Origin: Cryptomeria japonica
Taxonomy: Eukaryota > Streptophyta > Pinopsida > Cupressales > Cupressaceae
DNA: 64,000 nucleotides
NCBI RefSeq assembly: GCF_030272615.1
Contig: NC_081408.1
Location: 404,045,389 to 404,109,388, forward strand
Direction of reading: 5' to 3'
Below are positions 12,531 to 24,700 of this stretch, one piece after another. Each line of letters opens with the position of its first letter. Position 1 is the stretch's first letter. The position numbers and the translations under genes are program-made. The notes beneath the pieces are model-generated. The model searched no databases, had not been told where the DNA came from, and saw nothing but the letters and a program-made list of their open reading frames with translations.

Positions 12531-14352
12531 CCCGCGTGACCTTGTACCCTTCGCGGTGCAACCTTTTTTGTACCGTAGATTTAATTTGTATAAATGAAAT
12601 ATTTTTAAAGTTGTTTTTTTTTAATGTTAAATAAAAATAGTAATTTTCAAAGTGATTTTTATTATGTGGTTTAACAAATTTATTTATGGAAATCAAGGCA
12701 TGTATTAGTAATTCAAATTGGTAAAATTGGATATATTCTGGAAATGGATTAAAATGCCTATTAGGAATTCATGTTTTATTCGGTTGAATATTTAATGTGG
12801 AATTAATTTTTGATGGAATATTGAATTGGAAATTGAATAGATGTGAATGTCGTAAAAGAGTGTTTTATTTAATTTTCAATCAATGAAGATGCAAGTGCTT
12901 ATGATGCTGGTTTTCTCAAAGATTGTCCGAGTGCGGACTTAGTGAAATTAGCTTTCCTTGCAAAGAGTTATAATTGAGTTATTTCTCGTCTTTGGTTCAG
13001 TCGTCTTGTGGTGGCGTATTTGGTACCTTTGACCAAGTGATATATGATGACTTCGTTGTCTTGACCATGTAGTGTCTTTGCTTTATGGTTAACCAAGAGT
13101 CAGTATGTCCTTGTTTTGACCACTTGTTTTTGGATAGTGGTGTTATGGTTGTTTGCTTCGCCATAGGGTCCTCATAGAGTGACCATGTTTGCTTAGTGTC
13201 CTTTGAGAGAGTGGCTTTCGAGTGGGGGCCGCGCTCAAAGTGGTTGGCAGGATAACCCATCGAAAGTCAGATAATAAGTGATAATCTTATTAATTGATTA
13301 GGTGGGTAGTTCATAACATTAAATAAGATATTGTACCTCGCGCATAGGTGAATGCTTGTACAGGGCTCATAATGTAGTGAGAAGGCCTAGAATGGCAAAC
13401 CGACCACCTTGTCTTCACGAAAGGCTGGAAGGGTCCGCATGAGACTTAGTTGGAGCCGGAGGTTTGGGAAAGGTTACCAAGATAACCCAGGATGGGGGTC
13501 GAGACCTATGGAGGCCGACCATGGTAACCATCATAAGTTATGCGATGACACTCTCTCTTTAGGTTCACTTGTGTTTTGTGATGTCAAGTCACTTGTGTAT
13601 TTGTGATGTTGAGTCACCAGGATATTGTGGAGTCGTATTGTGTTGTCATGGAGTCGGCCATGTCATGCTTTTGCTTGCTTGAGGGTCTTCTGCTATCTCC
13701 TAGCACGGTGGGGTGATTCCAGTTTGGGATTACATGGTCGGGTGGTAGTGCCACTTCCCATTGGATGTTCTTGTTCGTACCTTCCTGTGAGGATTGGCTT
13801 CGCAGGTGTTTCTGTGATTCGTGGCTCATGCTTTATCTCGTGTTTGGAGATTATTGTTATTTAGAGACCTATGTGGTCATTGTATCATGATCTTATGTAA
13901 CCTTGTAATTGGTTAAGTTGAAACTTTATATGTATATTGAGAGCCATGTATTGAAAGAGCAATGTAATCCTTTGGGATGTAATTTATCAATTTCCTTTAT
14001 GATATGTGTAAATGCTTATTGAAGAGAGATTATATTGTATCCTTTCAATCTTTCAATGGTGTAACCTATTATTGCATATGGCTTAATATGTTCTATGAGT
14101 TTTGATGGATTATTGGATTAACCTTAATTGTAGAATTTAACTTTTGGTTTTAATTCTTCGTTGGTAACCCTTAAGGAATTCTGGTGTAAGTCTTCCGTTT
14201 GTGTTATTATCATGCATGTTGTGTTTTATGCACTTAATATGTTTATACTTTAAAAAAAAAATGTTTCACCCTTGTTGTGGGTTTTCCTTTGGGGTTCCTA
14301 GCAGGGCATTACAAAGTTCCAGGTTGATGAGGATTCCCCTCTAAAATCGAAG

Positions 14353-16958
14353 ATGAACTCCAAATGGAAGCAGGTTGGAGATACCAAGCTTGGGCACATC
14401 AATCTTCGAGAGTTCGAGAAGAGGATGCACGGCACGGATACACAGTTACCCACTCCAATTGCATGGAAAATGATGCGAAATGGGATAGTGCATGCTGCTA
14501 GTTTCCTTCCAACAGTTCAGTGTATTGAATTGATTGCAAAATGTTTCAAACATTATAACCTAAAGAATAGAGAAATAGTTGATCCTGATGGCAGAGTGCT
14601 TGCAAATATTGGTGAAGTAGCAATCAGAGAGGCCTTCCGCATCCCTGAATACCACAACACGGTCTATATGACTAGGGATGAAGCAACCCAACTATACAAG
14701 GATAATACGGAGGAGTATGAGGCTAACATCAACCATTCATGGTTGGAGAAGCCTAGAAAAAGTGTTTCAAAGATGCCTAAGACCCTTCTCAGGCCTTATT
14801 TCAAAGAGGACTATGGAGACCTCATTGTCTTATTAAACAAAGTTATGGGCAGCCAGCTAGGTGCTCCTTTCAAACCATGGATATACTATTTTATCCATGA
14901 GGTGCCTTCTGGTGTTAAGATGATAAATTGGGCAAAGATCATAAGTGACAATTTAGATGATCAATTGAGAAACCTGGAGAAGAATGGGACGTTTTATATG
15001 AGTTCCTATTTGATCTACTCCTTAGCCAGAACATACAGATATAGAGACCTTGTGTGTAGAGGAGTTGTTGGAAATAAAGAGAACTAATTCGTCGTCTATG
15101 ATTATTATCCACAATTAAACCTGGAGGAGAAGATTCATTTAAAAAGGGTCAATGATGCATTCCTAAACCCTAAACCTGTTGACCTCGAGGACTATTGGGC
15201 TAGTGTCGCTGATAACTTCAAGATAAGAAAGAGATTATGGTCTAGAATCCCATTGAACTTGATCAGGGCATCCAAGGTATTCCGAGTGGCTGACCAAATT
15301 GAAAAAGATGAATTCGAGCAACCACATTTTGCTAATTTGAGAAACGAGCCCCTTGCTCTAGTTGATTGGACAGATTTTGAAAGATCTAATGTGGCATGTG
15401 ATCGAACACTCCAAATGGTGGGCAGCTCAGAAAACAAAGGAACTCAAAGCAAGGAACGTTCCCTTCACCTATGATCTCATGGGGATTGATGAGTCCATGT
15501 TTTGAATCACTGTGTAACGTCCAGCGGTCCAAGGAATCCAAAAAGTGTTGGATCGAGGAAGAGGAAGGAGCCCACTAAGAACTCAATAAGGGCAAAAGGA
15601 AAGAAGATTACTAGAGAGGTAGATGTGAGCAGACGACAGAAGTCAAATGAAGGTCATTCAACTATAAGTGTTTCATCCATTGCTCCAGTTAGAATTTTGA
15701 TTGATGAGCAAGAGTTAGATAGTGAAATGGGAAGCAAAGAGATGAAGGTTCCTTCTCCCATATTGAGGAAATCATTGGGGAACTAGTTCAGGAACCAATT
15801 CACGAGCCCATTTTCACTAAGGTTGTAGAAGTTGAGAACCTCGAACCTTAGACCAAATTCCTAGATGGCATAATCTCTACGCCTAATGGAATTGAAGATA
15901 ATTTTGATGAAAGTGGTGTGGAACAGTCAACCATCCCTGATTGGTTGAAGGAGAGGATCAAAGCCAAGGTTCCTGAGAAAGTTCACCAAGTAGATAACAC
16001 ATCAGCACTATTGGCTGAATTGAATAAACCAAGTGAAAAGAAAGCACCCAAGCCAGCCAAGAAGTTTTATTTGATTCAAAGAAACAGTGCAGGATTCAAA
16101 TCAGTTTAGGTAGCAGTACCGAAAATAGGCAAAACTCGGGAAGATATCACTCCTGAGGAATATGAGGTCCACTACCATAAGTCTGGGTAAGACCACTAAG
16201 ATCCAAGAGGTCCAAAAATTTGATGATTCCTGCAATACCATGAAGGAGAGGTTAAACAAAGAAGTGGAGAAGAGAAAGAAGTTAGAGGCTGAGAATGAGC
16301 AATGGAAGAAATATGTCCAGCACCTAACAAACCCTATTGATCGGGAGGAGGTACCAGTTACTCTGCCCATACCTCTTCCACAAGAATCAATGAAAGATTA
16401 TGAAGACATGAAGGCCACTTTCAGAGAAGGCAAAGGATGGACTTCTGATTCCTCGGAGCGTGCTGACATACTTGTTGAGAACCTAGTATCCGCATATGAC
16501 TCCACCTCTTCCTTATTGAGCACAATCCAAGACATAGCTAAAGCTTGGGAGGATATTGAAGATATATAGAACAGAATAATCCCATGCTTGAAGACCATCA
16601 GAGGGCTTTCCCAACAAGATCTAGTAGATGGAAAGGTTATTCAGCCTGGTGACATATATGACTTAAGCACTTGGTTCTTTGCTTTGACAACCAGAGTGGA
16701 ATCTTTAAAGAAATCAGAGGCAAGTGTTTGGAGATAGAAAAGACTATCAAAGGTATTCAGGACAAGGTCTTCCTCGTGGTAGCCGAGATATTGCAGCAAG
16801 ATGAAGTGCCAGAGAAACATTTAAGTGCAGAGAATCTGAGGGCCAAAATTCAAGGAAACTTCTTCAAAGTATTAGGGCCGATTCTCAAGGATGATCTCAC
16901 CAGGATTTCGAGCTTCTTGCTCATTGATGAGAACTCCCTAGCACAGACAGTTGATTAG
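14353..16958 (+). pseudogene. Retroelement-associated plant ORF (relic), function unknown
   Basis: An ATG at 14353 opens 244 codons containing REFEKRMHGTDTQLPTPIAW, EVAIREAFRIPEY and MSSYLIYSLARTY. A TAA at 15085 interrupts it, then the same frame continues from about 15088 to 15474. Further fragments follow at 15502-15786, 15918-16109, 16162-16569 (Lys/Glu-rich, coiled-coil-like) and 16671-16958. I associate this protein type with highly repeated 'hypothetical' proteins carried by large plant LTR-retrotransposons; I cannot name a domain or activity. It has at least one frameshift (near 15430-15480) and several stops. By analogy with the PMD ORF at 48 kb it may be an extra ORF beside an LTR. 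Function not assigned. Confidence 0.6.
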
Positions 16959-16959
16959 G

Positions 16960-18015
16960 AGAACACTCTCGCCACATGTACCGATGACATGGACATGGTT
17001 GATTACCAAATTGGCAGCTTGCCACATGTCACCATGGAGGAAGTTTGACCACTTGCGTCTAGATACATTGAATTTGTAGCTTCCAGAAAGGAAACCAGAC
17101 ACCCATTTCACTAAAATTAGCAGTTGTGCCACTTGTCTTGTTTTCTCTTTATCAAATTAATAGAGTTTTAGGAAACCCTAATTAGGGTTTCGATCTTTCA
17201 ATCTGGGCCCTTGATCACTATTCGATCTCGGCCATTCAAAACTTTTTGTGCGACTATGTAAGGTTTCCTCCTCTCATTTGGAGAGTGTGAGGTTTTTGAA
17301 ATATTGTTGCGAGAGGTCATTTTTTGGATAATATATTGCTTGTGTGCTTTTTAGGCTTTGTAATCTCTCTTATCTGAATTGATTGGCAAGGTTTTCAATT
17401 TCTTCAACACTATAGATTAGAATTTACTTTATGTTGTTAGATGAATGCAAGATTTGATAAGTATTGATCCGTGGTGTATCTCCGCTCATACTTTTGATGA
17501 ACAAATGATTTTTGTTCATTGTGTATAGTTAGTCTAAGCTTTCCTTTGTGTATGCTTAACTTCCGATCATAAGCACATCCCTTGAAGATTGCATCCACTT
17601 TGTGTAGTTGTCCTAAGCGTGGCGAAGCAAAGCATGGTTACTGAGTTCACCTAGTCAATACCATCTCTTGAATTCTTAGGAGTAGAATGGATCTTCTAAA
17701 CCCTTGTCATTTTGTCCTTTTTTTTGAAAGTCTAAGCCCAAAACTCCTATTAAAAAAAAGAGAAGAGCATCAATTGTTAAATTTGTCTAAGTCCTAAGAT
17801 TGTGAACAATCCAAGCATAAGTCCCTTTGTGTATTACCAGCATATCGCAACGCCCATTGAGCTTATCCACACGTCAAGACCTGACAAAAGAAACCTTGGA
17901 ATTGTCATATGATCTTCTCGCAATCTTAGCATACGCAGTGATTTTGTTCAAGAGAGGATAGAGTGTCTTTGGACATTTTATTCTGAGTTTGGTGAATGAT
18001 AAAACACACACCAAC
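16960..18015 (+). mobile_element. LTR-like sequence (tentative)
   Basis: Directly after the ORF relic comes non-coding sequence with LTR-like traits: an 18-bp palindrome AAACCCTAATTAGGGTTT at 17173-17190, pyrimidine-rich stretches and ends rich in CA/AACA. No paired copy, target duplication or primer-binding site was found in the window. The element type and limits are therefore uncertain. Confidence 0.3.
17173..17190. promoter_or_regulatory. Inverted pair of telo-box motifs
   Basis: AAACCCTAATTAGGGTTT is a perfect 18-bp palindrome made of two head-to-head telo-box motifs (AAACCCTAA). Telo-boxes are known plant promoter elements. Here it sits in LTR-like sequence, so a promoter role is an inference. 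Confidence 0.45.
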
Positions 18016-18733
18016 AAATCAGAAGCACAATGTATCATTCCACTTACTGTTTAAATCTGTTTGTACATTTTAAACAAACAATGGCAGAAAAATTACCAAG
18101 AAGCACTTGTTATAAACATGAAAGATGACAAAGAAAAGCTGAAAAGACGGATTGAATCACTGACATATCTGGTTATTCAGTGAATGGACTTCTTCCTTCT
18201 TACTCCTAAATTTTCCAAAACATCCCCAAACAGAGGGACATGTCAATACCCCCAAGGATGCCTCCTCAAAGAACCCTAACCACAATGCTATGGACAAAGG
18301 CATTGTTCATGTTTGTCATGCCTTATTGTTGATGGGGGCTTTACTAAATCCATAAGAAATGCAAATTACACACTTATCCTTGATATTTTTGGATTTTACA
18401 TCCAAGAATGCATTGTAACGAAAATCCTTTTCACAAGTGAGAAACTGACAAAATAACAAGCAAAGATGACAATACTAAATAGTTTCCAAAGCTGGTAGGG
18501 AAAGTATTGATTACAGCAGCTCTAAAAGTGTAACTTTCACAGCCTAAATTCCCTATATGCTTCCCAAAAAGACTCGCATTTCAAACTCTCATCTATAACC
18601 TTTTAGTCATATCTGAAAATAAACGGAATATAGAATATTAGAAAAAGGTGATATAAACATCATTTGACCCCTGTGGAAAACATGTTAAAATTATTTATTG
18701 CATAATAACTTAAAGGCGAAGAAACAAACTTAC
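18016..18733. other. Start of LUC7-like intron 8, no exon found
   Basis: This stretch lies downstream (minus strand) of exon 8. I looked for the expected next exon (second zinc finger with CDICG-type Cys pair) and did not find it here or further left. The sequence is AT-rich and holds no convincing ORF. Confidence 0.5.
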
Positions 18734-18796
18734 AATGCGAACATCAAGGGAGGTGTACTTTGAAGAATCTGTTGTTGGTTCCTGCCTTGCACCAAG
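18734..18796 (-). CDS. LUC7: LUC7-like exon 8 (last exon seen)
   Basis: Acceptor GGTAG, then LGARQEPTTDSSKYTSLDVR plus Ile, ending in phase 0 at donor GTAAGT. The next residues expected in the family (the CxxC of zinc finger 2) are not found downstream in this window. Confidence 0.9.
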
Positions 18797-21700
18797 CTAC
18801 CCCAAAAATCATGGATTAGTGAAATAAAATTTACCATTTAAGCAAACATTAAATTCTGGATCATTCAACAAAATGGAAAGAATATAAATCTTTACAAACC
18901 AAAATGATTATGTTATTAAAAGAAAATTGGCATCTTTAACAAAAATGTTACCTTCAAAATATATAAGCATAACTGTAGCTAATAAAAAATTTCAACACTG
19001 GGGAGCAACTGAAACACATACCTAAAGGGCAAAACAATAAGAAGCACAATTTTTTTTAAACCTGAAAATGTCATGCAGAAAAATACCTTCTTAAGAGCTT
19101 CTGCCTCCTCCATAGCCTTTTGTGCTTCATCAACCATTCCTAATTCGCCTATAAAACAGCAAAATGATAATAATGAGATATATCAATAAATGCAGTCAAC
19201 TAAACCTATACAAAGATGTTGAAATTAAATATGAAAACTTTTCTTTTGCATGATGTTATTAAGCACTTCAAACATATGGCATGGATAAGGTGCAAAACAT
19301 GAATCAAAAAGCAGAAAAAAATAAGCAAATATCAAAAAGGTGCAAAATCCACAATCACTTTACATAATGCATTATTCACAATCTGCATTCTCAGGGTGTG
19401 CCATTTTATATATTTTGCAAACAGTAAGCCAATTAGAAAACACTTTCTTAAAACTGGATAGGTCATTTTGATTGGTGGAAAACATTGTAACATTCTAAAT
19501 TATTTGGGTCTGTGGCACACAGATACAACATTTTATTTTTATTTTTTTTGTGGGCGAGGGGAGCAAGATGGTTTGGTGGGACAGGGATAGCAGAGATGTG
19601 GAGAATGTTGGGGTTGCTTTTCCTATGATTTCATCTGTGTAGAAAATTTCCACTAGCCATAGGTGATTCTGTTCAAAGCAGCTGTGATAATTTTCTGTTG
19701 TGAGCAATTTGTGGGAGTGTTTCTGTAATCAGCAGCTTGTTCCAAGACTGGTCGTTAATAAAGCAACCAGGCATGACTTTTAAAGAAAAGTTAGTGTATG
19801 ACTTTGTTTCAGACAAAAAAAGAGAAGAAAATAAATGAAATGCGTACGCTTGCAGGATTACAGGAAGACTGGGAATGCTATTCTTGTCATAAACATTATT
19901 TGTTGGATAGGATAGTGTGGCTAACATGGGTTAGCGTATGGGTGTAGAACCTCATAATTAAGCTCTTTCTTCCATTGTGACAGCTTGCTAATGTAACTTG
20001 TGTTGATTGTAACTAGGGATATAGGGGTTCGGATTGCCTTAAGGCAACATCCGAACCCCATTTTAGGACCGGGTCCTATCCTAGGGTAACGTGACCCTAT
20101 CCTATTCACAATGCCACGCTATGCTAAATACACGCCATTTAGCATTGGAGCCAAAAAAAAACCAAGGAGGCCGACTTACATTTCAAAGAATAAAGGATGC
20201 ATATAAATAAATGACAATTTGCAAGTCAATCAATCATCAAGTTCAATAATATACAAGGCGATTTAGCTCTGCTGTGCGAAGTCTTAAGAAGGGTGCGAAC
20301 TTAAGGAAGATTGCAAACTTATTCAGCTTGGTGCGAAATTGTCCAAGAGGACATAGTGAATCTTGATGCAAGCCTTTGAAGCATACAAGGGACAGATCTG
20401 ATATGTGAAGATCAGATTCAAGCTAAGTATTGTACTTATATTTAGAGGAGAATATATAATCTGACCTGTGGGTCTTTCATGCTGGGTTTTTCCTCCTTGG
20501 AGGTTTTCCCAGGGTATGCTTGTTTGTCTGCTGTTCTATTTCTGATTTATGTTGGCTTATTAAATACTGCAAATCTGATTACAATCTAGGGCACAATTAA
20601 TCTATGTTAGCGTATGGGTGTAGAACCTCATAATTAAGCTCTTTCTTCCATTGTGACAGCTTGCTAATGTAACTTGCATATTATTCAATTCTCAAACCTA
20701 GATGTAGAGAAAATTAGTATTGTGCAAACAGCACATAAGTATTAGATAGCATCTCTGAATGCATACTTCAAGTTTAAAACATATGCTGATGAAATAAAAG
20801 AAAAATGGGCTGAATACACATAGATTCAAGGCACAGTGAAATTTAAAGGGTATGTTTCCCATTATAACAAATAGCGTTTCCCATTATGAACTAATGCCTG
20901 ACACCGCAGTGCATCTTAGAATCATCATACCAAGCTCCTCTGCTTTCTTCAGCTTCTCAATTATCATTTCCTGTGTCCGTGCATCAGGAGGTAGAGGCAA
21001 TGGTGCAATTGGTGGAGCATTCTGAATTGGTTGAGGCATCAAAGCTCTGTCCTTATTAAATGCCTCTAAAAGCAACATTGCCTGTTAATAAACATATAGC
21101 ACAGTAGTAAAAAGGGAAGTTAATGACATTATATATTGACATATACAAGATAGGATGCAATATAATGAGGTATATACATATTACACATCTTTCATTAAAT
21201 GAAAAAATAAAATAATACAAAAGTTCTTACTTGTTTATCAGCTCGCTTAGCTCTAAGTTCTTCAACTTGCTCCATAACCCTGATCTTATTATCACTTTTT
21301 CCTTCCAATTCTGCAGCAAAGGGACCATATCCTCTTGTAAGCAAATAAATCCTCATTAATATTTAACTAGATCATACCTCATGCAATGTCAGAGTGTTTT
21401 TCTTCACAGAAGGTAGGATTAATTGATAACTTATTTCAAAATATCAAGCACACCAGAGAGCTGATAAACTTGTGCAAACTTGAGTCATTGTTATGAATTT
21501 TACAGAATTTTGGGGCTTTCAAACTATCAGTTTGTATTTACAAAAACTGAAGAAATATTTTTCTTTCTTTTCTCAATATTTTCAAACACATAAGAACTAT
21601 ATTTACTAACTACAGAAGACTTCTCTGGAAAGTAGTCTGATAATAATATCATCTTAATATTGGATGATTATATCTAATTCTACATATTTAACAATGTCAA

Positions 21701-24700
21701 CTATAAAATGAACTTAGAAAAAGACATCAGAGCATCAGTTTTGAAACTCCCAGATCTTTTCTGGGATGTGAAAAAATGGATTTGGGTTGGGAAGGATAAA
21801 GAACAAATGGGAATGCATTAAAATGAATTAAGTGGAAACAAAAAAATGAATAAAAACGGAATCAAGAAAGTTCAAATTCCAAATATTGTCAAATTTGTTG
21901 ACCAGGGTGTTTAGGACTCCATTACAGAAAAGAGCAGCAAATGTACATCCATTTGAGTCTTGTGATTCCTTGTATAGCCTCTCTGATCCCCAGTAAACAA
22001 AATCCAATAAGAGCCTTTAAAGACCCCATGTTACATAGAATTATAGTAACAAATGCATAAATTGACAAAATATTTCAATTAATACTCACACTATAGGCAT
22101 ATAGTTTATGTGCAGTTAGGGTTAATAAATGTCTATATCATAAAAAACCATGGAACCTGTTCCAGACCTTCCTACAAACTCTAATGCTATTTCTGCTACA
22201 GCCAACAAGGGCAGGTCTTCAAGTACCATTGCAGATGATAGGGATGTCTTGGTGCTGGCTCTGGAGGATTCTATGGCTGGCTTGCATCTAGCAGCTGCAA
22301 AGACCATGTCTGTTGCTGATTGGTTCCATGAAACAGAACGGAAGGATGCTTTGGCTGGGCTTTGCAATGATGGTGCTCCAATTATGCATGGTTGCATGAG
22401 GTCACATTTGCGTGACAAGTTCCATGTACCTCCAAGTGCAATGCAGGGATTGCATAAGAAAAGTTATGTTGATAAATGCATTAGTTTGGTTGTTGTGAGT
22501 GCTGTTGGCTATGTTCATGTCCATCATATTTGAAAAGGTCTGGTTTGGATATTCTGAGACCAAAATAAATCAGAAAAGGTCTCTGGTTTGGATTTATTGT
22601 GACATTCTGAGACTTGGAAACTTGGGGAAACAGAACGGAAGGATGCTTTGGCTGGGCTTTGCAATGATGGTGCTCCAATTATGCATGGTTGCATGAGGTC
22701 ACATTTGCATGCCAAGTTCCATGTACCTCCAAGTGCAATGCAGGGATTGCATAAGAAAAGTTATGTTGATAAATGTATTAGTTTGGTTGTTGTGGGTGCT
22801 GTTGGCTATGTTCATGTCCATCATATTTGAAAAGGTCTGGTTTGGATATTCTGAGACCAAAATAAATCAGAAAAGGTCTCTGGTTTGGATTTATTGTGAC
22901 ATTCTGAGACTTGGAAACTTGGGGAAACATCCCCCCACAGCACCACCACTTCCGCTACCTCTACCAGGGACACCACCGGGTTGCTTGCTATATGGCACAT
23001 GCCATTACATACTGATTGCAACCTTTCACTTTGTGAAAACTAGTTAGCCTTTCATGGGTCACTCACAGAGATGTTACATTGCAGATTTTGCCTTATAGAA
23101 TTCAGATCACCTCTACTTTTATATCAGCACCGCCCGCCCACCACCGCTCCACTAATGTCCCCTCGCTGTCCCCTCAACGTCCCCAGATTCAGGCCCTTTG
23201 TCCCTTGGTCCCCGAAACCCATCCTCCCGTCAAGAAACTCAGTGGAACATTGATTAGAACAAACGTAATGATATAATTTAATCCCCAGCTAAGATTTCAT
23301 AATTATTGTGTTAAATTATTCATCATTATGGATCAACAGAATTCTCAAGCCTGTGCAGCAAATCTTTTGCTTTTTCTCTCTTTATGTGATAGTTGTTTCA
23401 TTACAAGTGATTTCTGAGAGCTATAGGGTTGAAGAATCAAATCTAACATGGAATTGGATCCCATCTACAATTTTTTGTCCATTTCTTGAAAGATTTGGCC
23501 TTGAGTGTTCAAGCGATGCATCTTTGAGCAAAACGAACCTACCATTGCATCTAGAACGTCCAAAAACCCTAAAATCACTTGTTAAAACACTCAAACAAAG
23601 TTTGAAAAAATCGAGGCAAAAAATAGAGTTGAAAATTCGAATCGAAAACTTTGTGTGATCATGCACATCCGTTCAGTCATATGACATACATGATGTTTGC
23701 CGCTGCCACCATAAAACCTGTCATCTTGTACGTTTAAAATATAAAAAATATATTATTTTTATTCAAAGAATGGGGTTTTTTTTGCTACAGGCTCCATGTG
23801 GCCACACCAGTGGATGTTCCTACCAACAGGTAGCAAAACCACCTCAGCTACATCAAAAACCAACATTAAAAACCAAAGACAGTTTTGTAATTTGCAATGA
23901 TAGTTTTTTACGTTTCTACAGTTTTCTCAAAACACTAGCTTTCGCAATTTGGGAGAATATTCTAACCAAGGGAATATACCAATGATTGTGTTTGCTGATG
24001 TCACAATGACATCAATAGTGTCCATCTAGCCCAACCCTACCTTTTTTGCCCCAAAAGAGAATTTTTTTACATAACTTGACCATACAATGTTGAAAATTAG
24101 CAAACAAGATATCCTTGAAATGTTGGTTCTGAGCACTATACAATGGTGCTAGTATATTTCTCGAATTTTGCTGCAGGTACATTTTATCACATGTCGAAGT
24201 CAGACTTTTTTTATCACATGTCGAAGTCAAATCTTTTTTGGCTCCTGAGATCATAATTTTTTTCTTGGATCTCTGGTTTTTACAATTCTTGTGGTGTTGG
24301 AATGGTATTGCAGAACTCTTCACAGCTATCCATGCATTTTTTCCAATTTTTGCCCCAAGTATCCTTTATTAAATTTGCCATTATTTCACATTCTAGTTGA
24401 TTACTTGAACACTTTGCCACCTAGAAAAGTTTTATTTGCATGCACTGACCTCATTTCAACTAACCCATATGTAATTTTACCATGTGGTCATATTTGGGCA
24501 TTTTAAATATCCATTCAATACACATCCTTCATTTGTAAATGCACTAAAATAAAGTCACATAATGTACATATATTTTGGGGATCTTGCACATTATGTTGTT
24601 CCCTTTTTTATACTCGTACTACTTTATGAAGTGCCATGAGAGGTTTGTTGTGTAGGTTTTGTTATTTGCAACAACAACATTGATGCGAATGTGCCTTGTT

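Larger units (their letters stand above)
10480..14322. mobile_element. Probable LTR-derived region of a Ty3/gypsy-type element
   Basis: The right edge at about 14322 reads GGCATTACA, which on the minus strand is TGTAATGCCC. This closely resembles the TGTAATACCC start of the better-supported LTRs at 43-46 kb. A retroelement-type ORF begins just 31 bp further right, the same layout as the Tat element at 45-50 kb (LTR, then ORF antisense to the element). Within it are a 40-bp tandem repeat, a (TG)n run and a GC-rich palindrome cluster. No second LTR copy was found, so the left boundary and the assignment are tentative. Confidence 0.4.
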
